Below are positions 11,682 through 21,174 of a stretch of 64,000 nt of DNA, in pieces (position 1 is the first letter of the stretch; each line of letters starts with the position of its first letter). The position numbers and the translations under genes are program-made. The notes below the pieces were generated by a model that worked only from the letters and a program-made list of their open reading frames with translations, made no database searches and was not told the DNA's origin. Source of the DNA: Chrysemys picta bellii (Eukaryota; Chordata; Testudines; Emydidae); contig NC_088792.1 in the NCBI RefSeq assembly GCF_011386835.1, forward strand, positions 235,234,394-235,298,393, written 5' to 3'.

Positions 11682-12287
11682 TTGCACACGGGGGAGGTGG
11701 CTCATGCTGGCTCTGATGCTGTGAGCAAAGCAGCGGGCTCGCTGCCTGCTCTCATTGGAACGGTAGGGTCAAAGCTGAGCCCAGGGGGATCAGAGACCCC
11801 AGCTGAGTGTGGGGAACCAGAGCTGGGGCAGGACAGCTGCCAACCAGGGCTGCCTTGTCCAGAGGTGCAAAAGGCCTGGGACAAGGGTAAAGCAGCCTTG
11901 AGACACCAGCCTGTCATAGAGGAGCCTTTTCAGAAGGTAGCCCTAGACATGGTGAGGGATGAATGGGAGGGGAAAGCCTTCCCTGATGGAGAATCAGTGG
12001 TGGAGTATATACTGACTTTCCGGGAAAAGCTCGCTGAGCTCATGGGTCTGGCCAGGGAGATCCTAGCCAGGGCCCAAGGGAGGCAGAAGGTCAGGTACGA
12101 CCGCTTAGCCTATGGCACTGGGGACCAGGTGAGTGTTCTCATCCCAGTGAGGAAGAATAAGTTGCAAGCTGTCTGGGACAGGCCCTTCAAGGTCATCAAG
12201 CAGCTGAATGAGGAGAATGATGTGGTGGAACTGCCCACCCGGGCTCAGAGCCACCAAGGAGACCAGGTCAACATGATGAAGCCATAA
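11682..12287 (+). pseudogene. Integrase remnant of the Gmr1-like element
   Basis: A 201-codon open frame. Its first ~80 residues are a low-complexity spacer. From about residue 80 it has PVIEEPFQKVALDMV, which resembles the entry into a retroelement integrase core. It then jumps almost directly to the C-terminal part: YILTFREKLAELMGLAREIL, then KVRYDR, GDQVSVLIP and NKLQAVWDRPFKVI, ending with VNMMKP. The catalytic D,D,E region between these two blocks is missing, so roughly the core domain has been deleted while the frame stayed open. The fragment lies upstream of RT, which is the basis for the Gmr1 assignment. It cannot be an active integrase. Confidence 0.75.
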
Positions 12288-12383
12288 TGTGACAGGGAGA
12301 GGCTGGTACTGGTTGTGTGTGGCCAGTGGGAGAAGTGGGAAGATCCGCTGGGCGGGTCTCTTCTCTAAGACAGAAGCGACCTG

Positions 12384-14752
12384 TTGGTGAAATCAATTCC
12401 CCTCTCTGACCAGCTAACTCCTGCCCAGCAGGCAGAGATCAGAGAGACACTGCATTCGTACCACCAGCTGTTTTCCAACTGGCCTGGGCTCACTAACCGA
12501 GCTGTCCACTGGGTGGAGACAGGAGCCAGCCCTCTCATCTGGTGTTCCCCATTCAGCATAACTGGGAACATAGCCCAGGCCCTGGAGGGAGAGGTCAGAG
12601 ACATGCTGGTTTTAGGGGTGATCCAGCCATCCACCAGCCCCAGGGGCCTCTTCCATGGTGCTGGTCCCCAGGAAGGATGAGTTGATCTGATTCTGTGTGA
12701 CCTATTGGAAGATCAATGCCATCACCATGTCTGGTGCCTGCCCATGCCTAGGCCTGATGGGATCCTGGATGGGTTTGGAGGGACTCGGTACCCCATGACC
12801 AGGGATCTCACCAAAGGCTACTGGCAGGTGCTTTTGGATTCAGATGCCAGTTTGAAATAGGGTGACCAGACGTCCCGATTTTATCGGGACTGTCACGATA
12901 TTTACTTGTTTGTCCCGCGTCCCGACCGATGTTTGGTCGGGACACTGGACAAAGAAGCAATTTTTGCCCTCCACTCCGGCTCGCGCCTCCCTCCCCGCCC
13001 CGACTCCACCCCCTCCTTCCCCGATTGGATAGCTCCCCTGGCCCCGCCTCTTCCCCACGCACACCGCTTGCGCGCTGATCAGCTCTATGGCGGCGGCGCA
13101 AGCGCTGGAGGGAGGCGGGACACCAGCGTGTGTGGCGCGGCCGCCATGAAGATTAAGAGGGTGGTGCGGTGCAGCAGCTGCGCCTGGAGGCCAGCGGAGG
13201 AGGGATGTGTGGAGGGGGGATGGAAGGAGGGGGGTCGGGCAGTTGCTCCGAGTCTGCGCCTCTCTCTTGGCGCGGTGGCTGTGGGGGGTCTGGGGTGCGG
13301 GCGCTGTAACCCGAAACCTCCCGCCCGTGAGTGGAGCGGAGGCGGCGGGGGAAGAAGGAAGCGGCTCGGCTCGGCAGTCCCACACACACCAAGGGGGGAG
13401 CGCTCCGGTTTATTCACTGGAGCTTATGGCAGCTAGAGGGTGGAGAAGGGGGGGGTCTGTGCCTCCTTTGCGGGGCTCTCTCGGCCCCGGGTGGGTTCTC
13501 GCTGCCCCCTGCTCCTGCGGCCTTCCCGACCCCACCCCCCGGGACTTTGCCTCCTGCACCAGCCTTTGAGTGCAGAGGCAGGACAAGCCCGTGCCGGGAG
13601 GGAGGCTGGTTTTTAGGGCAGAGGAGCAGCCGAGCGCTACATCTCTGATTGCAGAGCCGGGGGGCAGCCAGCGGCTCCAGAGGGTTGGGGCGGGGGCGGG
13701 GCTCTGGCAGCTTTTTTTTTTTTTTGCCGCCCCCCCCCCCCCGGCGTCCCGATATTTCATCTTCGGTATCTGGTCACCCTAGTTTGAAACCTGCTTTTGC
13801 CACCCCTATGGGGCTGTACAAATCTCCGGTCCTACCTTTTGACCTCAAGGAGGCGCCGGTCGCCTACCAGTGCCAGCGGGATCAGTTACTGAGGGGGAAG
13901 GAGAATTTTACCCTAGCGTACATTGATGATATTTGTGCTATTAGCCAAACCTGTTAGGACCATGTGTCCCAGGTGAAGAGGGGGCTGAGTTGCCTCCAGG
14001 ATGCAGGGCTGACTGTAAAAGCTAGGACATGCAAGGTGGGGATGGCAGAAGTGTTGTATCCGGGCCACAAGGTGGGAGGCGGCTGCCTAAAGCCAGAGAC
14101 AGCCAAGGTAGGGGTGATCAGAGACTGACCTGCTCCCCAGACTAAGAAACAGGCCCAGGCCTTTATTGGGATGGCAGAGCACTACCAGAGGCTTGTGCCC
14201 AACTTTAGCTCTGTATCAGCTCCCATCACTGAGCTATGCAAGAAGGGTAAGCCAGACAAGCTGGTCTGGACTGGGCAGTGCCAGAGGACTCTCTGCATGC
14301 TGAAGGAGGATCTGGTCAAGTGCCCGGTGCTGGGAAACCCAGATTTTGACAAGCCCTTTATGGGGTTCACCGATGCCCCAGACACAGGGCTTGGCGTGGT
14401 GCTGAAGCAGGCCAATGCAAAGGGTGAAAAACACCCCCATCATGTATCTGAGCAGGAAGCTGCTGTCCTGGGAGCAGGGCTATGCAGGCACAGAGAAGGA
14501 ATGCTTGGCCATGGAGTGGGCTCTTAAATGCCTGCAGCCAGATCTATTTGGGCAGTATTTCATTGTGTACATGGACCACTCGCCCTGCTGTGGCTGCACC
14601 AGATAAGAGGGGCCAATGCCAAGCTCCTGAAGTGGAGTCTGTTTTTCCTGGATAATGAGATGGAGATGGTCCACATTAAGGGGAGTGCAAATGTTATAGC
14701 TGATGCTTTGTCTCAGAGAGGGAGGCCTGAACTTCCCCAGGTCACTGGCTAA
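12384..14752 (+). pseudogene. RT-RNase H pseudogene, split by a hAT element
   Basis: The N-terminal part (12384-12857) begins IPLSDQLTPAQQAEIRETLH and includes the typical lead-in LFSNWPGLTN and GVIQPSTSP. A frameshift near 12655 precedes the block ending KGYWQV. The reading then stops at the hAT insertion (12858-13781) and resumes with ATPMGLYKSPVLPFDLK and the catalytic motif YIDD (13919-13930). After a TAG (13954-13957 region) and another stop near 14127 comes the thumb/connection region (FIGMAEHYQRLVPNFS). RNase H follows after a further frameshift (MYLSRKLLSWEQGY, ECLAMEWAL) and ends IKGSANVIADALSQRG at 14752. The order is standard for gypsy RT-RH. At least four lesions plus the insertion make it non-functional. 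Confidence 0.85.
12858..13781. mobile_element. hAT element, GGGTGACC family, long GC-rich form
   Basis: A 924 bp element with ends TAGGGTGACCAGACGTCCCG and a complementary right end TCTGGTCACCCTA. It is flanked by a perfect 8-bp target duplication GTTTGAAA at 12850-12857 and 13782-13789, inside the RT region of the LTR element. Near the left end it has short CCCGAT and CGGGAC repeats, and near the right end CGTCCCGATATTTC. The interior is very GC-rich (CpG-island-like) with poly-T and poly-C tracts and encodes no transposase I can recognise. The long overlapping open frames in several frames on both strands are due to base composition. A 124 bp short form of the same family lies at 50954 and a third end at 20985. 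Confidence 0.92.
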
Positions 14753-14779
14753 AGTGATCCCGCTCAGTTCGGTCTCGCA

Positions 14780-14790
14780 GGGGGGAGAGA
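14780..14790 (+). promoter_or_regulatory. Polypurine tract of the LTR retrotransposon
   Basis: The purine run GGGGGGAGAGA lies immediately 5' of the 3' LTR, the expected place for the plus-strand primer in reverse transcription. Confidence 0.65.
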
Positions 14791-15489
14791 TGTGACGTAG
14801 TGGGGATTTCCCCTTGTTATGTTGTATGTGAGCCAATGTGAGTCTAACTGTTTTGCATGAATGCTGTGTGTGCCTCAGTTTCCCTGTGTATTGCACCAAT
14901 GTCTAGGTGGTGGGAATAAGGGTGTGTGACTTTTGCAGGGGCAGCTCCAGCTGCCTGCATGGATGCTGTGGCTGCCCCTTTGTTACCTAAGACCCAGGAG
15001 AGGGACGCAGGCCCAGGAAGCGAGGCAAAGGCCGGAGGAGGAGCAAGGGGCAGGGCAGGGGCCAGGCAGCTGGAGGCAAGTCTGTCTCGGCTGGCTTGGG
15101 GTGCCGGGGGAGGGCCAGAGCCCTGGCTCTGGGCTCCTTTCCCCTCAAGGTGGATTTGGCTGAAAGTCACTGATTTCTGTGCTAACGCTATGTTTCTGTC
15201 GACTAATAAACCTTCTGTTTTACCAGCTGGCTGAGATCACATCTGACTGCAGAGTTGGGGTGCAGGGCCCTCTGGCTTCCTCAGGAGCCCCGCCTGGGTG
15301 GACTCACTGTGGGAAGCGCACGGTGTGGAAGAGGCTGCTGAATGCTCTGAGGTCAGACCCAGGAAGGTTGAACTGTGTAAGCTTCTTGCCTGGGAGACAA
15401 TATGCTCAGAGAGGAGACATGCTCCCCTAGAGTCCTGGCTGGCTTCATATGGAGTAGTTCCAGAGCATCACCCTAGTGACTCTGTGACA
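14791..15489 (+). repeat. 3' LTR of Gmr1-like retrotransposon
   Basis: A 699 bp repeat of the 5' LTR, starting TGTGACGTAG and ending CTCTGTGACA. It carries the same AATAAA signal (GACTAATAAACC near 15202). Substitutions and indels against the 5' LTR are visible throughout, indicating an old insertion. Confidence 0.9.
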
Positions 15490-15494
15490 GGAAA

Positions 15495-16589
15495 TAATTG
15501 TGATATTCCTTGTTTGGAGTCCAAAATATCCCCTTCTCTCCCTTCATACAACCTGGCAGTTCCACTGGTCGGTATATGAGGGATGGAGCCATGGATCTGC
15601 CTACTGCTTGCTTCTCCCCTACCCATTCATGCCCTGTGCACAAAACATATGCTCCTCCCAGCTGTCAGTGCTAAGATCTGGGTAGCCTTATTGCTGCTGT
15701 GCCAGGGGTAGGAATCCTTAGTCTTCACTTCTCTCCAATGTTACTGCTTTAAGACTAGTCACAACCTATCCCGTGGTTTAAGTGTAATGATGAATCATTA
15801 TAACTAAACTTGTGGCCAGCTACATTTAAATGCCATTAGATCCAGAATGGGCAGATATTTCACCAGTCTCTTAGATACTCCTGGTCCTGTGACAGTTCAT
15901 TGTATCGCATTGTTACATAGTAGTAGATAAGCAGTATGCTAATTAGGTCTTAGAACTGCCCTTAGAGATAAAATTTAATCTCCAGTTCAATAGTGGTTAA
16001 TGAGAAATTGTTCATTATCGATATGTTAGAATAAACTGTTTTAATGGGACTAGCAAAATAAACCCTCCATTTTACAGACAATGAGAAAGAAGATTTACAG
16101 TGACACGTTTAAACCATTATTTGCTGTCTGTGAGGGGGTGGGAGCAATTTGGCAGGAACACCTGCAGTTCCAGGCTGGTTTTTAGAGTGTTTAAGCATGA
16201 AATGACAGAAAGGCCTTGAAGCTAGTAACCTGTGACTGGGCTGAACTCTGGGAAATAACAATGTTTATTTTCTAGCCACTGTCTTCTACAGGAAACAGCA
16301 GCAAGAAACTTAGGGTAACAGTCTAATCTATAGTGGCTGGCTCTCCCTAGGTGTAGCTTAAGTCTTTCAGGAAATAAAGCACAGGTTTCACAGAAGTAAA
16401 TAAAACTTGACTTCTGTCCAAACACATGACCTTTTATTTGTTTTACAGAGTCCACAGTTGTGTGGAGTTTAGAGAAGGAAAAAAGTAACAGGGTTAATTC
16501 ACTCAGCTGTTTGTATTTTGTGCAATGAAAAAGCAAATATTTAAAATATTATACCTCATTAAATACACATGGGAAGTTATGCCAGGTCT
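15495..16589. other. Non-coding stretch, nothing recognised
   Basis: About 1.1 kb between the LTR element and the hAT at 16598. I see no repeat or exon. Confidence 0.4.
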
Positions 16590-16597
16590 ATTTAGGG

Positions 16598-17270
16598 CGG
16601 GGTGGCCAAACTTTTGGCCAAAGGGCCACATCTGGGCATAGAAATTGTATGGCAGGCCATGACTGCTCACAAAATTGGGGGTTGGGGTGTGGGAGGGGGT
16701 GAGGGCTCCAGCTGGGGGTAAAAGCTCTGGGATTGGGCTGGGGATGAGGGGTTTGGGGCACAGGAGGTGGCTCCAGGCTGGGGCAGGTGGTTTGGGGATG
16801 GGGGAGGGTGAGGGCTCTGGGCTGGGATCGAGGGGTTTGGAGGGCAGGAGGGGGATCAGGTCTGGGGCAGTGGGTTGGGGTGCAGGCTCTGGGCAGCACT
16901 TACCTTAAGAAGCGCCGGGAAGCAGCAGCACGTCTCCCCTCCGGCTCCTACACAGAGGCGCAGTGCCGGCCAGGCAGCTCTGCCCCATCTGCAGGTGCCA
17001 CCCCTATAGCTCCCTTTGGCCATGGTTCCTGGCCAATGGGAGCTGCAGAGCCAGCGCTTGGGGCGGGGGCAGCGTGCAGAGCCTCCTGGCTGCCCCTACA
17101 TGTAGGAGCCAGAGGGGGGACATGCCGCTGCTTCCGGGAGCCGTGTGGAGCTACGGCACATGCGGCGCGGGGCAAGCCCCCAGCTCTGCTCCCCAGTGGG
17201 AGCTCAAGGGCCGGATTAAAAGGTCTGATGGGCCAGATGCGGCCCATGGGCCATAGTTTGCCCAACCCTG
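16598..17270. mobile_element. hAT-type MITE, CAGGGGTGGCC family
   Basis: A 673 bp element. The left end CGGGGTGGCCAAACTTTTGG (first A lost) and right end GTTTGCCCAACCCTG are inverted repeats. A perfect 8-bp target duplication ATTTAGGG flanks it (16590-16597 and 17271-17278). The left interior is a purine-rich GGGGTTTGGGG-type tandem-like stretch of about 200 bp and the right interior is GC-rich. It encodes no transposase, and the open frames here are compositional. Confidence 0.88.
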
Positions 17271-17559
17271 ATTTAGGGCCAACAGTTAGAGATTACAAAA
17301 CCTAATATGAGAGGAGGTGCTTCCATGACTCTTTTAAATGCTAATTAAACAGTTTGTGGTTTATCTCAAAACATTCCCTTGCAGCATATATAAGCTCAAC
17401 ATTGCAGCATTGTGCTGCCACATGAGAAAGACAGCAAAACTGAGAAAAACAAAAGTGAAACTGAGTTACCTGAGTTGAATGAAACATGAAAAGGAAACAA
17501 AGGCATGAATCAGAAGATTAGATTTTTAAAATGCTGTCATTACTAGTTAACTAAAGTGT

Positions 17560-18932
17560 TCTACACCGGGAAACTACAGGCCAGTCAGCCTCACCTCAGT
17601 CCCTGGAAAAATCATGGAGCAGGTCCTCAAGGAATCAATTATGAAACACTTAGAGGAGAGGAAAGTGATCAGGAACAGTCAGCATGGATTCACCAAGGGG
17701 AAGTCGTGCCTGACTAACCTAATTGCCTTCTATGAGGAGATAACTGGCTCTGTGGATGAGGGGAAAGCAGTGGATGTGTTATTCCTTGACTTTAGCAAAG
17801 CTTTTGATACGGTCTCCCACAGTATTCTTGCTGCCAAGTTAAAGAAGTATGGGCTGGATGAATGGACTGTAAATTGGATAGAAAGCTGGCTAGATCGTTG
17901 GGCTCAACGGGTAGTGATCAATGGCTCCATGTCTACTTGGCAGCCGGTTTTGAGCGGAGTGCCCCAAGGGTCGGTCCTGGGGCTGTTTTTCTTTAATATC
18001 TTTATTAATGATCTGGAGGATGGTGTGGACTGCACTCTCAGCAAGTTTGCAGATGACACTAAATTGGGAGGCATGGTAGATACACTGGAGGGTAGGGATT
18101 GGATACAGAGGGACCTAGACAAATTAGAGGATTGGGCCAAAAAAAACCTGATGAGGTTCAACAAGGACAAGTGCAGAGTCCTGCACTTAGGACGGAAGAA
18201 TCCTATGCACTGCTACAGACTAGGGACTGAATGGCTAGGTAGCAGTTCTGCAGAAAAGGACCTAGGGGTCACAGTGGACGAGAGGCTGGATATGAGTCAA
18301 CAGTGTGCTCTTGTTGCCAAGAAGGCTAACGGCATTTTGGGCTGTAAAGTAGGGGTATTGCCAGTAGATCGAGGAATGTGATTGTTCCCCTTTATTCGAC
18401 ATTGGTGAGGCCTCATCTGGAATACTGTGTCCAGTTTTGGGCCCCACACTACAAGAAGGATGTGGAAAAATTGGAAAGAGTCCAGCAGAGGGCAACAAAA
18501 ATGATTAGGGGTCTGGAGCACATGACTCATGAGGAGAGGATGAGGGAACTGGGATTGTTTAGTCTCCAGAAGAGAAGAATGAGAGGGGATTTGATAGCTG
18601 CTTTCAACTACCTGAAGTGGGGTTCCAAAGAGGATGGAGCTCGGCTGTTCTCAGTGGTGGCAGATGACAGAACAAGGAGTAATGGTCTCAAGTTGCAGTG
18701 GGGGAGGTCTAGGTTGGATATTAGGAAACACTATTTCACTAGGAGGGTGGTGAAGCACTGGAATGTGTTACCTAGGGAGGTGGTGGAATCTCCTTCCTTA
18801 GAGATTTTTAAGGCCCGGCTTGACAAAGCCCTGGCTGGGATGATTTAGTTGGGAATTGGTCGTGCTTTGAGCAGGAGGTTGGACTAGATGACCTCCTGAG
18901 GTCTCTTCCAACCCTGATATTCTATGATTCTC
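17560..18932 (+). mobile_element. CR1 LINE, 5'-truncated, with complete 3' tail
   Basis: The copy starts within the RT-coding region (near CACCGGGAAACTACAGGCC) and runs through the C-terminal region and 3' UTR to the CR1 tail CCTGATATTCTATGATTCT at 18914-18932. 5' truncation is the rule for CR1. No long target duplication is visible, as expected for this family. Confidence 0.93.
17614..18848 (+). pseudogene. CR1 reverse transcriptase, one frameshift
   Basis: Two overlapping open frames cover the C-terminal half of CR1 ORF2. The first (17614-18381) carries RT motifs in order: [14 protein letters not shown] (about residue 23), [10 protein letters not shown] (58-67), [10 protein letters not shown] (114-123) and the catalytic FADD (145-148). 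The second (18378-18848) has the post-RT region ([28 protein letters not shown]) and ends LDKALAGMI. The frames are separated by a single missing base at about 18345: here GCTGTAAAGTA, whereas the CR1 copy at 54.5-55.4 kb has an extra T (GCTGTATAAGTA). The endonuclease domain is absent because of the 5' truncation, so the copy is immobile. Confidence 0.92.
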
Positions 18933-19037
18933 AATGCAGGTAATTTAGAGCATTTTGTACTCCTCCCAACAGTCTGTCTGTCTTTGTCTCTTGTCTTACA
19001 CTTTGTCCTTATCTCAGAGTTTACAGTCTATCTCTTA

Positions 19038-19266
19038 AAAAAAGAACAGGAGTACTTGTGGCACCTTAGAGACTAACAAATTTATTAGAGCATAAGCTTT
19101 CGTGGACTACAGCCCACTTCTTCGGATGCATTTCACTCTATATGCATCTGAAGAAGTGGGCTGTAGTCCACGAAAGCTTATGCTCTAATAAATTTGTTAG
19201 TCTCTAAGGTGCCACAAGTACTCCTGTTCTTTTTGAGGATACAGACTAACACGGCTGCTACTCTGA
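19038..19266 (+). mobile_element. Penelope-like element, snapback insertion
   Basis: A 229 bp insertion made of two inverted copies of the PLE 3' tail. The left arm (19038-19131) is the reverse complement of the right arm (19141-19266). The right arm reads GAAGAAGTGGGCTGTAGTCC then ACGAAAGCTTATGC and ends GGCTGCTACTCTGA. Both sides carry an exact 13-bp target duplication AGTCTATCTCTTA (19025-19037, 19267-19279). The tail is the same as that of the coding PLE at 53336-54251. A hammerhead-like fold sits at 19148-19185. Confidence 0.9.
19148..19185 (+). ncRNA. Hammerhead-ribozyme-like motif in PLE tail
   Basis: The segment has the core box CTGAAGA (19148-19154; the fifth position of this box is the variable one in hammerheads). 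Next is stem II GTGGGC/GTCCAC with a TGTA loop (19156-19171), then GAAA (19172-19175), then a short stem III GC-TTAT-GC and the expected U-C before the predicted cleavage after C19185. Against it, one extra A lies between the core and stem II, and stem I pairing is not convincing. Hammerhead motifs are known from Penelope-like elements. The assignment is by pattern only and activity is unknown. Confidence 0.5.
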
Positions 19267-19279
19267 AGTCTATCTCTTA

Positions 19280-19370
19280 TTCTCTGTCTGTACAGCATCT
19301 AGCACAATGGGGTCCTGGTCTGTGACTGTGGTTACTAGGCATTACAGTAATACTACTACTAATAAATGTA
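19280..19370 (+). repeat. Unnamed interspersed repeat, 'TGTACAGC..CACAATGGGG'
   Basis: The block CTGTACAGCATCTAGCACAA, then TGGGGTCCTGG and later GTTACTAGGCATTACAGTAA. The same pattern recurs at 28815, 33238, 41245 (minus) and 51438. I know it as a common reptile repeat end but cannot name the family. Confidence 0.6.
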
Positions 19371-19560
19371 CACAACACTGTAGGAAATATGTATTCAGAA
19401 AGACAAAGTCCCTTCCTTATAAGAGCTACTTACAGAATCACTCAGGTTACCATGGTACCTGAGACAGCAGTTCAAACATAATAAGGGGCAGAGACAATTT
19501 CAGTGGTGAGATCAGTACTGGAAATCTTTGCAGAAGAAGTGTGTTTTAAGGAAGGCTATG

Positions 19561-20253
19561 TGTAACCGGGTGGCTTGCCCCATTGGCTGGAGAGCCTGGG
19601 CTGAGCCAACCTGATTACAGAATGAGCATCACCTGAAAGGAATCAGGCAATTCTCCATGAAGAGCAGAAGGTGGCTGCAGTAAAGGGGGGGGAAAGCCAA
19701 GTTTATGTGGTGACAAAGCTGGGGAAAGAGTGTGAGTGCCCAGCAGAAAGCTGAGAGAATAAGGAAAAGCTCTCCCGGCAGGGAGGCTCGGGAGATCCTG
19801 ATGGAAACAACAAAGAGACTGAGACCCAGAGAAGAACTTAAGAGGCTGGGTAGAAAGTGTCCCAGGGAAAACTGAAGTACAGGTAAAGGAGCAGACCTCG
19901 CTGTTCACTACAGGGCTCTGGGCCAGGAACTAGAGTAGAGGGTGGAATGGGGCTTCCCTACTGGCCCTGAGGAAAGAGGTGTACAAGCCTATCTGAAGGG
20001 TTATTGACAGACTGAATAAAAGCCCCAGAGAGGGGGAAGAATTCTTTTAAAGACATTTTGGGGACTTTTAGTTTGGACAATTGTGACTTTGAAGAGGGTG
20101 GACTCTAGAGGGTGACCCTGCCAGAGGGACAAGTCCCTGGAATAGAGGACATCACACTGTCAGAAGGACTCTTGGTGGGTGGTGCCTGAGAACTAAGAAC
20201 TAATATGCCATGTGTGGCCATGGGGGGTGCCCAGCAACGAGCTGACTTTTACA
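19561..20253 (+). repeat. Solo-LTR-like segment
   Basis: A 693 bp purine-rich segment beginning TGTAACCGGGTGGC and ending GACTTTTACA (TG...CA). An AATAAA signal is present near 20014 (GACTGAATAAAAGCC). The flanks CTATG (19556-19560) and CTAGG (20254-20258) match at four of five positions, a plausible aged target duplication. There is no coding potential. It could instead be a different non-autonomous element. Confidence 0.5.
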
Positions 20254-20258
20254 CTAGG

Positions 20259-20984
20259 CTAGAAAGTGTGTGTGTGGGGGAGAGGTAACACTTGTCACAT
20301 GGAAGTGGGAGGTTACTTACAAAAGGAGCAACATAGAAGGAGGTGCAAAGTCAAGGCTAACAAATGACATGGAAGAGAGGGAGTGGTTGTGCGAGAGGCT
20401 ATGATGGCGCACACAATGTGAGGGGGTGTAGGAAGAAATAAGTGCATAGATTGAGGTGAGGGTATATATTGTATATAGAGCATGTGGTCTTGACACTGAG
20501 AATTGGGGAGCTTGAACTTGATGCAGAAGGAAAGGGGAACCAGTGAAGGGATTTGAGAAAGGTGATCTTAGCAGCAATATTTGGGAGCAACTGGGTAGGA
20601 GAAGTACAGTGGGGGTATACCAGAGAGCTGAAATGGATGATGACCAAGGCATGTGGCACAACATAATGTTGTAAAGTCATAAAGAATCAGTAATGTACAA
20701 ATCTGATTTCCTTATGCTTAGGTGTATGACCCACCCTGGCATAGAAGGAGTTTATTGAAGCCAGAGAGCAGTTAGCGCATCTGGAGGGTGGGCCAGAACC
20801 AATTGTGTGGTTGAATTAAGGATGAATTCTCCCTGAGAGGAATGGGAATGACTACTAAAGGAAGGCATTCAGTGCATAGAAGAGAGGCAAGAGGCCCACG
20901 GGGGAGTAGGCTTGGGGATAGTTTCCCAAGAAAGGAGCTCTGGTAAAGGGCCAGGAGAGATGCTGGGAAAGGGCAGGAGTGGAG
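20259..20984. other. Non-coding stretch, nothing recognised
   Basis: Purine-rich sequence with minus-strand open frames that lack domain features. I recognise no element. Confidence 0.4.
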
Positions 20985-21174
20985 TAGGGTGACCAGATCA
21001 CGCAAGACAAATATCGGGACGCGGGGGGAGGGGGGGGTGACGCGGGGGGGGGGGGGGGGCGGGGGGCGGGGCCAAAAAAAAAAAAAACCCTTCATCCGCA
21101 AGCGCTGGAGGGAGGCCCGGGAGACTCAGGGGAAGCGCGGGGCCGGGGTGAGTAACAGTCCGGCCTGGTCCCTT
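20985..21174 (+). mobile_element. hAT GGGTGACC family, left-end fragment
   Basis: The segment begins TAGGGTGACCAGATCACGC and has the internal ATATCGGGACGCGGGG, a poly-G tract and a poly-A tract. It also shares CGCAAGCGCTGGAGGGAGGC with the long copy at 12858 (there near 13097). The matching right end TCTGGTCACCCTA is not found downstream, so the element is truncated, rearranged, or continues into the palindrome at 21175. Confidence 0.65.

Larger units (their letters stand above)
9492..15489 (+). mobile_element. Gmr1-like Ty3/gypsy LTR retrotransposon, decayed
   Basis: A complete LTR retrotransposon: 5' LTR, gag, protease, integrase remnant, reverse transcriptase, RNase H, a purine tract (GGGGGGAGAGA, 14780-14790) and 3' LTR. 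The integrase part lies upstream of RT. That order is unusual for gypsy elements and characterises the Gmr1 group, from whose gag the vertebrate SCAN domain is thought to derive. The element is inactive: gag and pol are split by frameshifts and stops, most of the integrase core is missing, and RT is interrupted by a hAT element at 12858-13781. The stretch after the 5' LTR (from 10198, ACTGGTGAAAG) is not a tRNA binding site I can name. Confidence 0.85.

Noticed and set aside
12840..13569. Several 100-180 codon frames on both strands
   Set aside because: They lie inside the GC-rich hAT insertion and cross its boundaries. They are compositional.
16588..17305. Frames up to 172 codons around 16.6-17.3 kb
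   Set aside because: They are within the 673 bp hAT MITE and are Gly/Pro/Arg-rich low-complexity translations.
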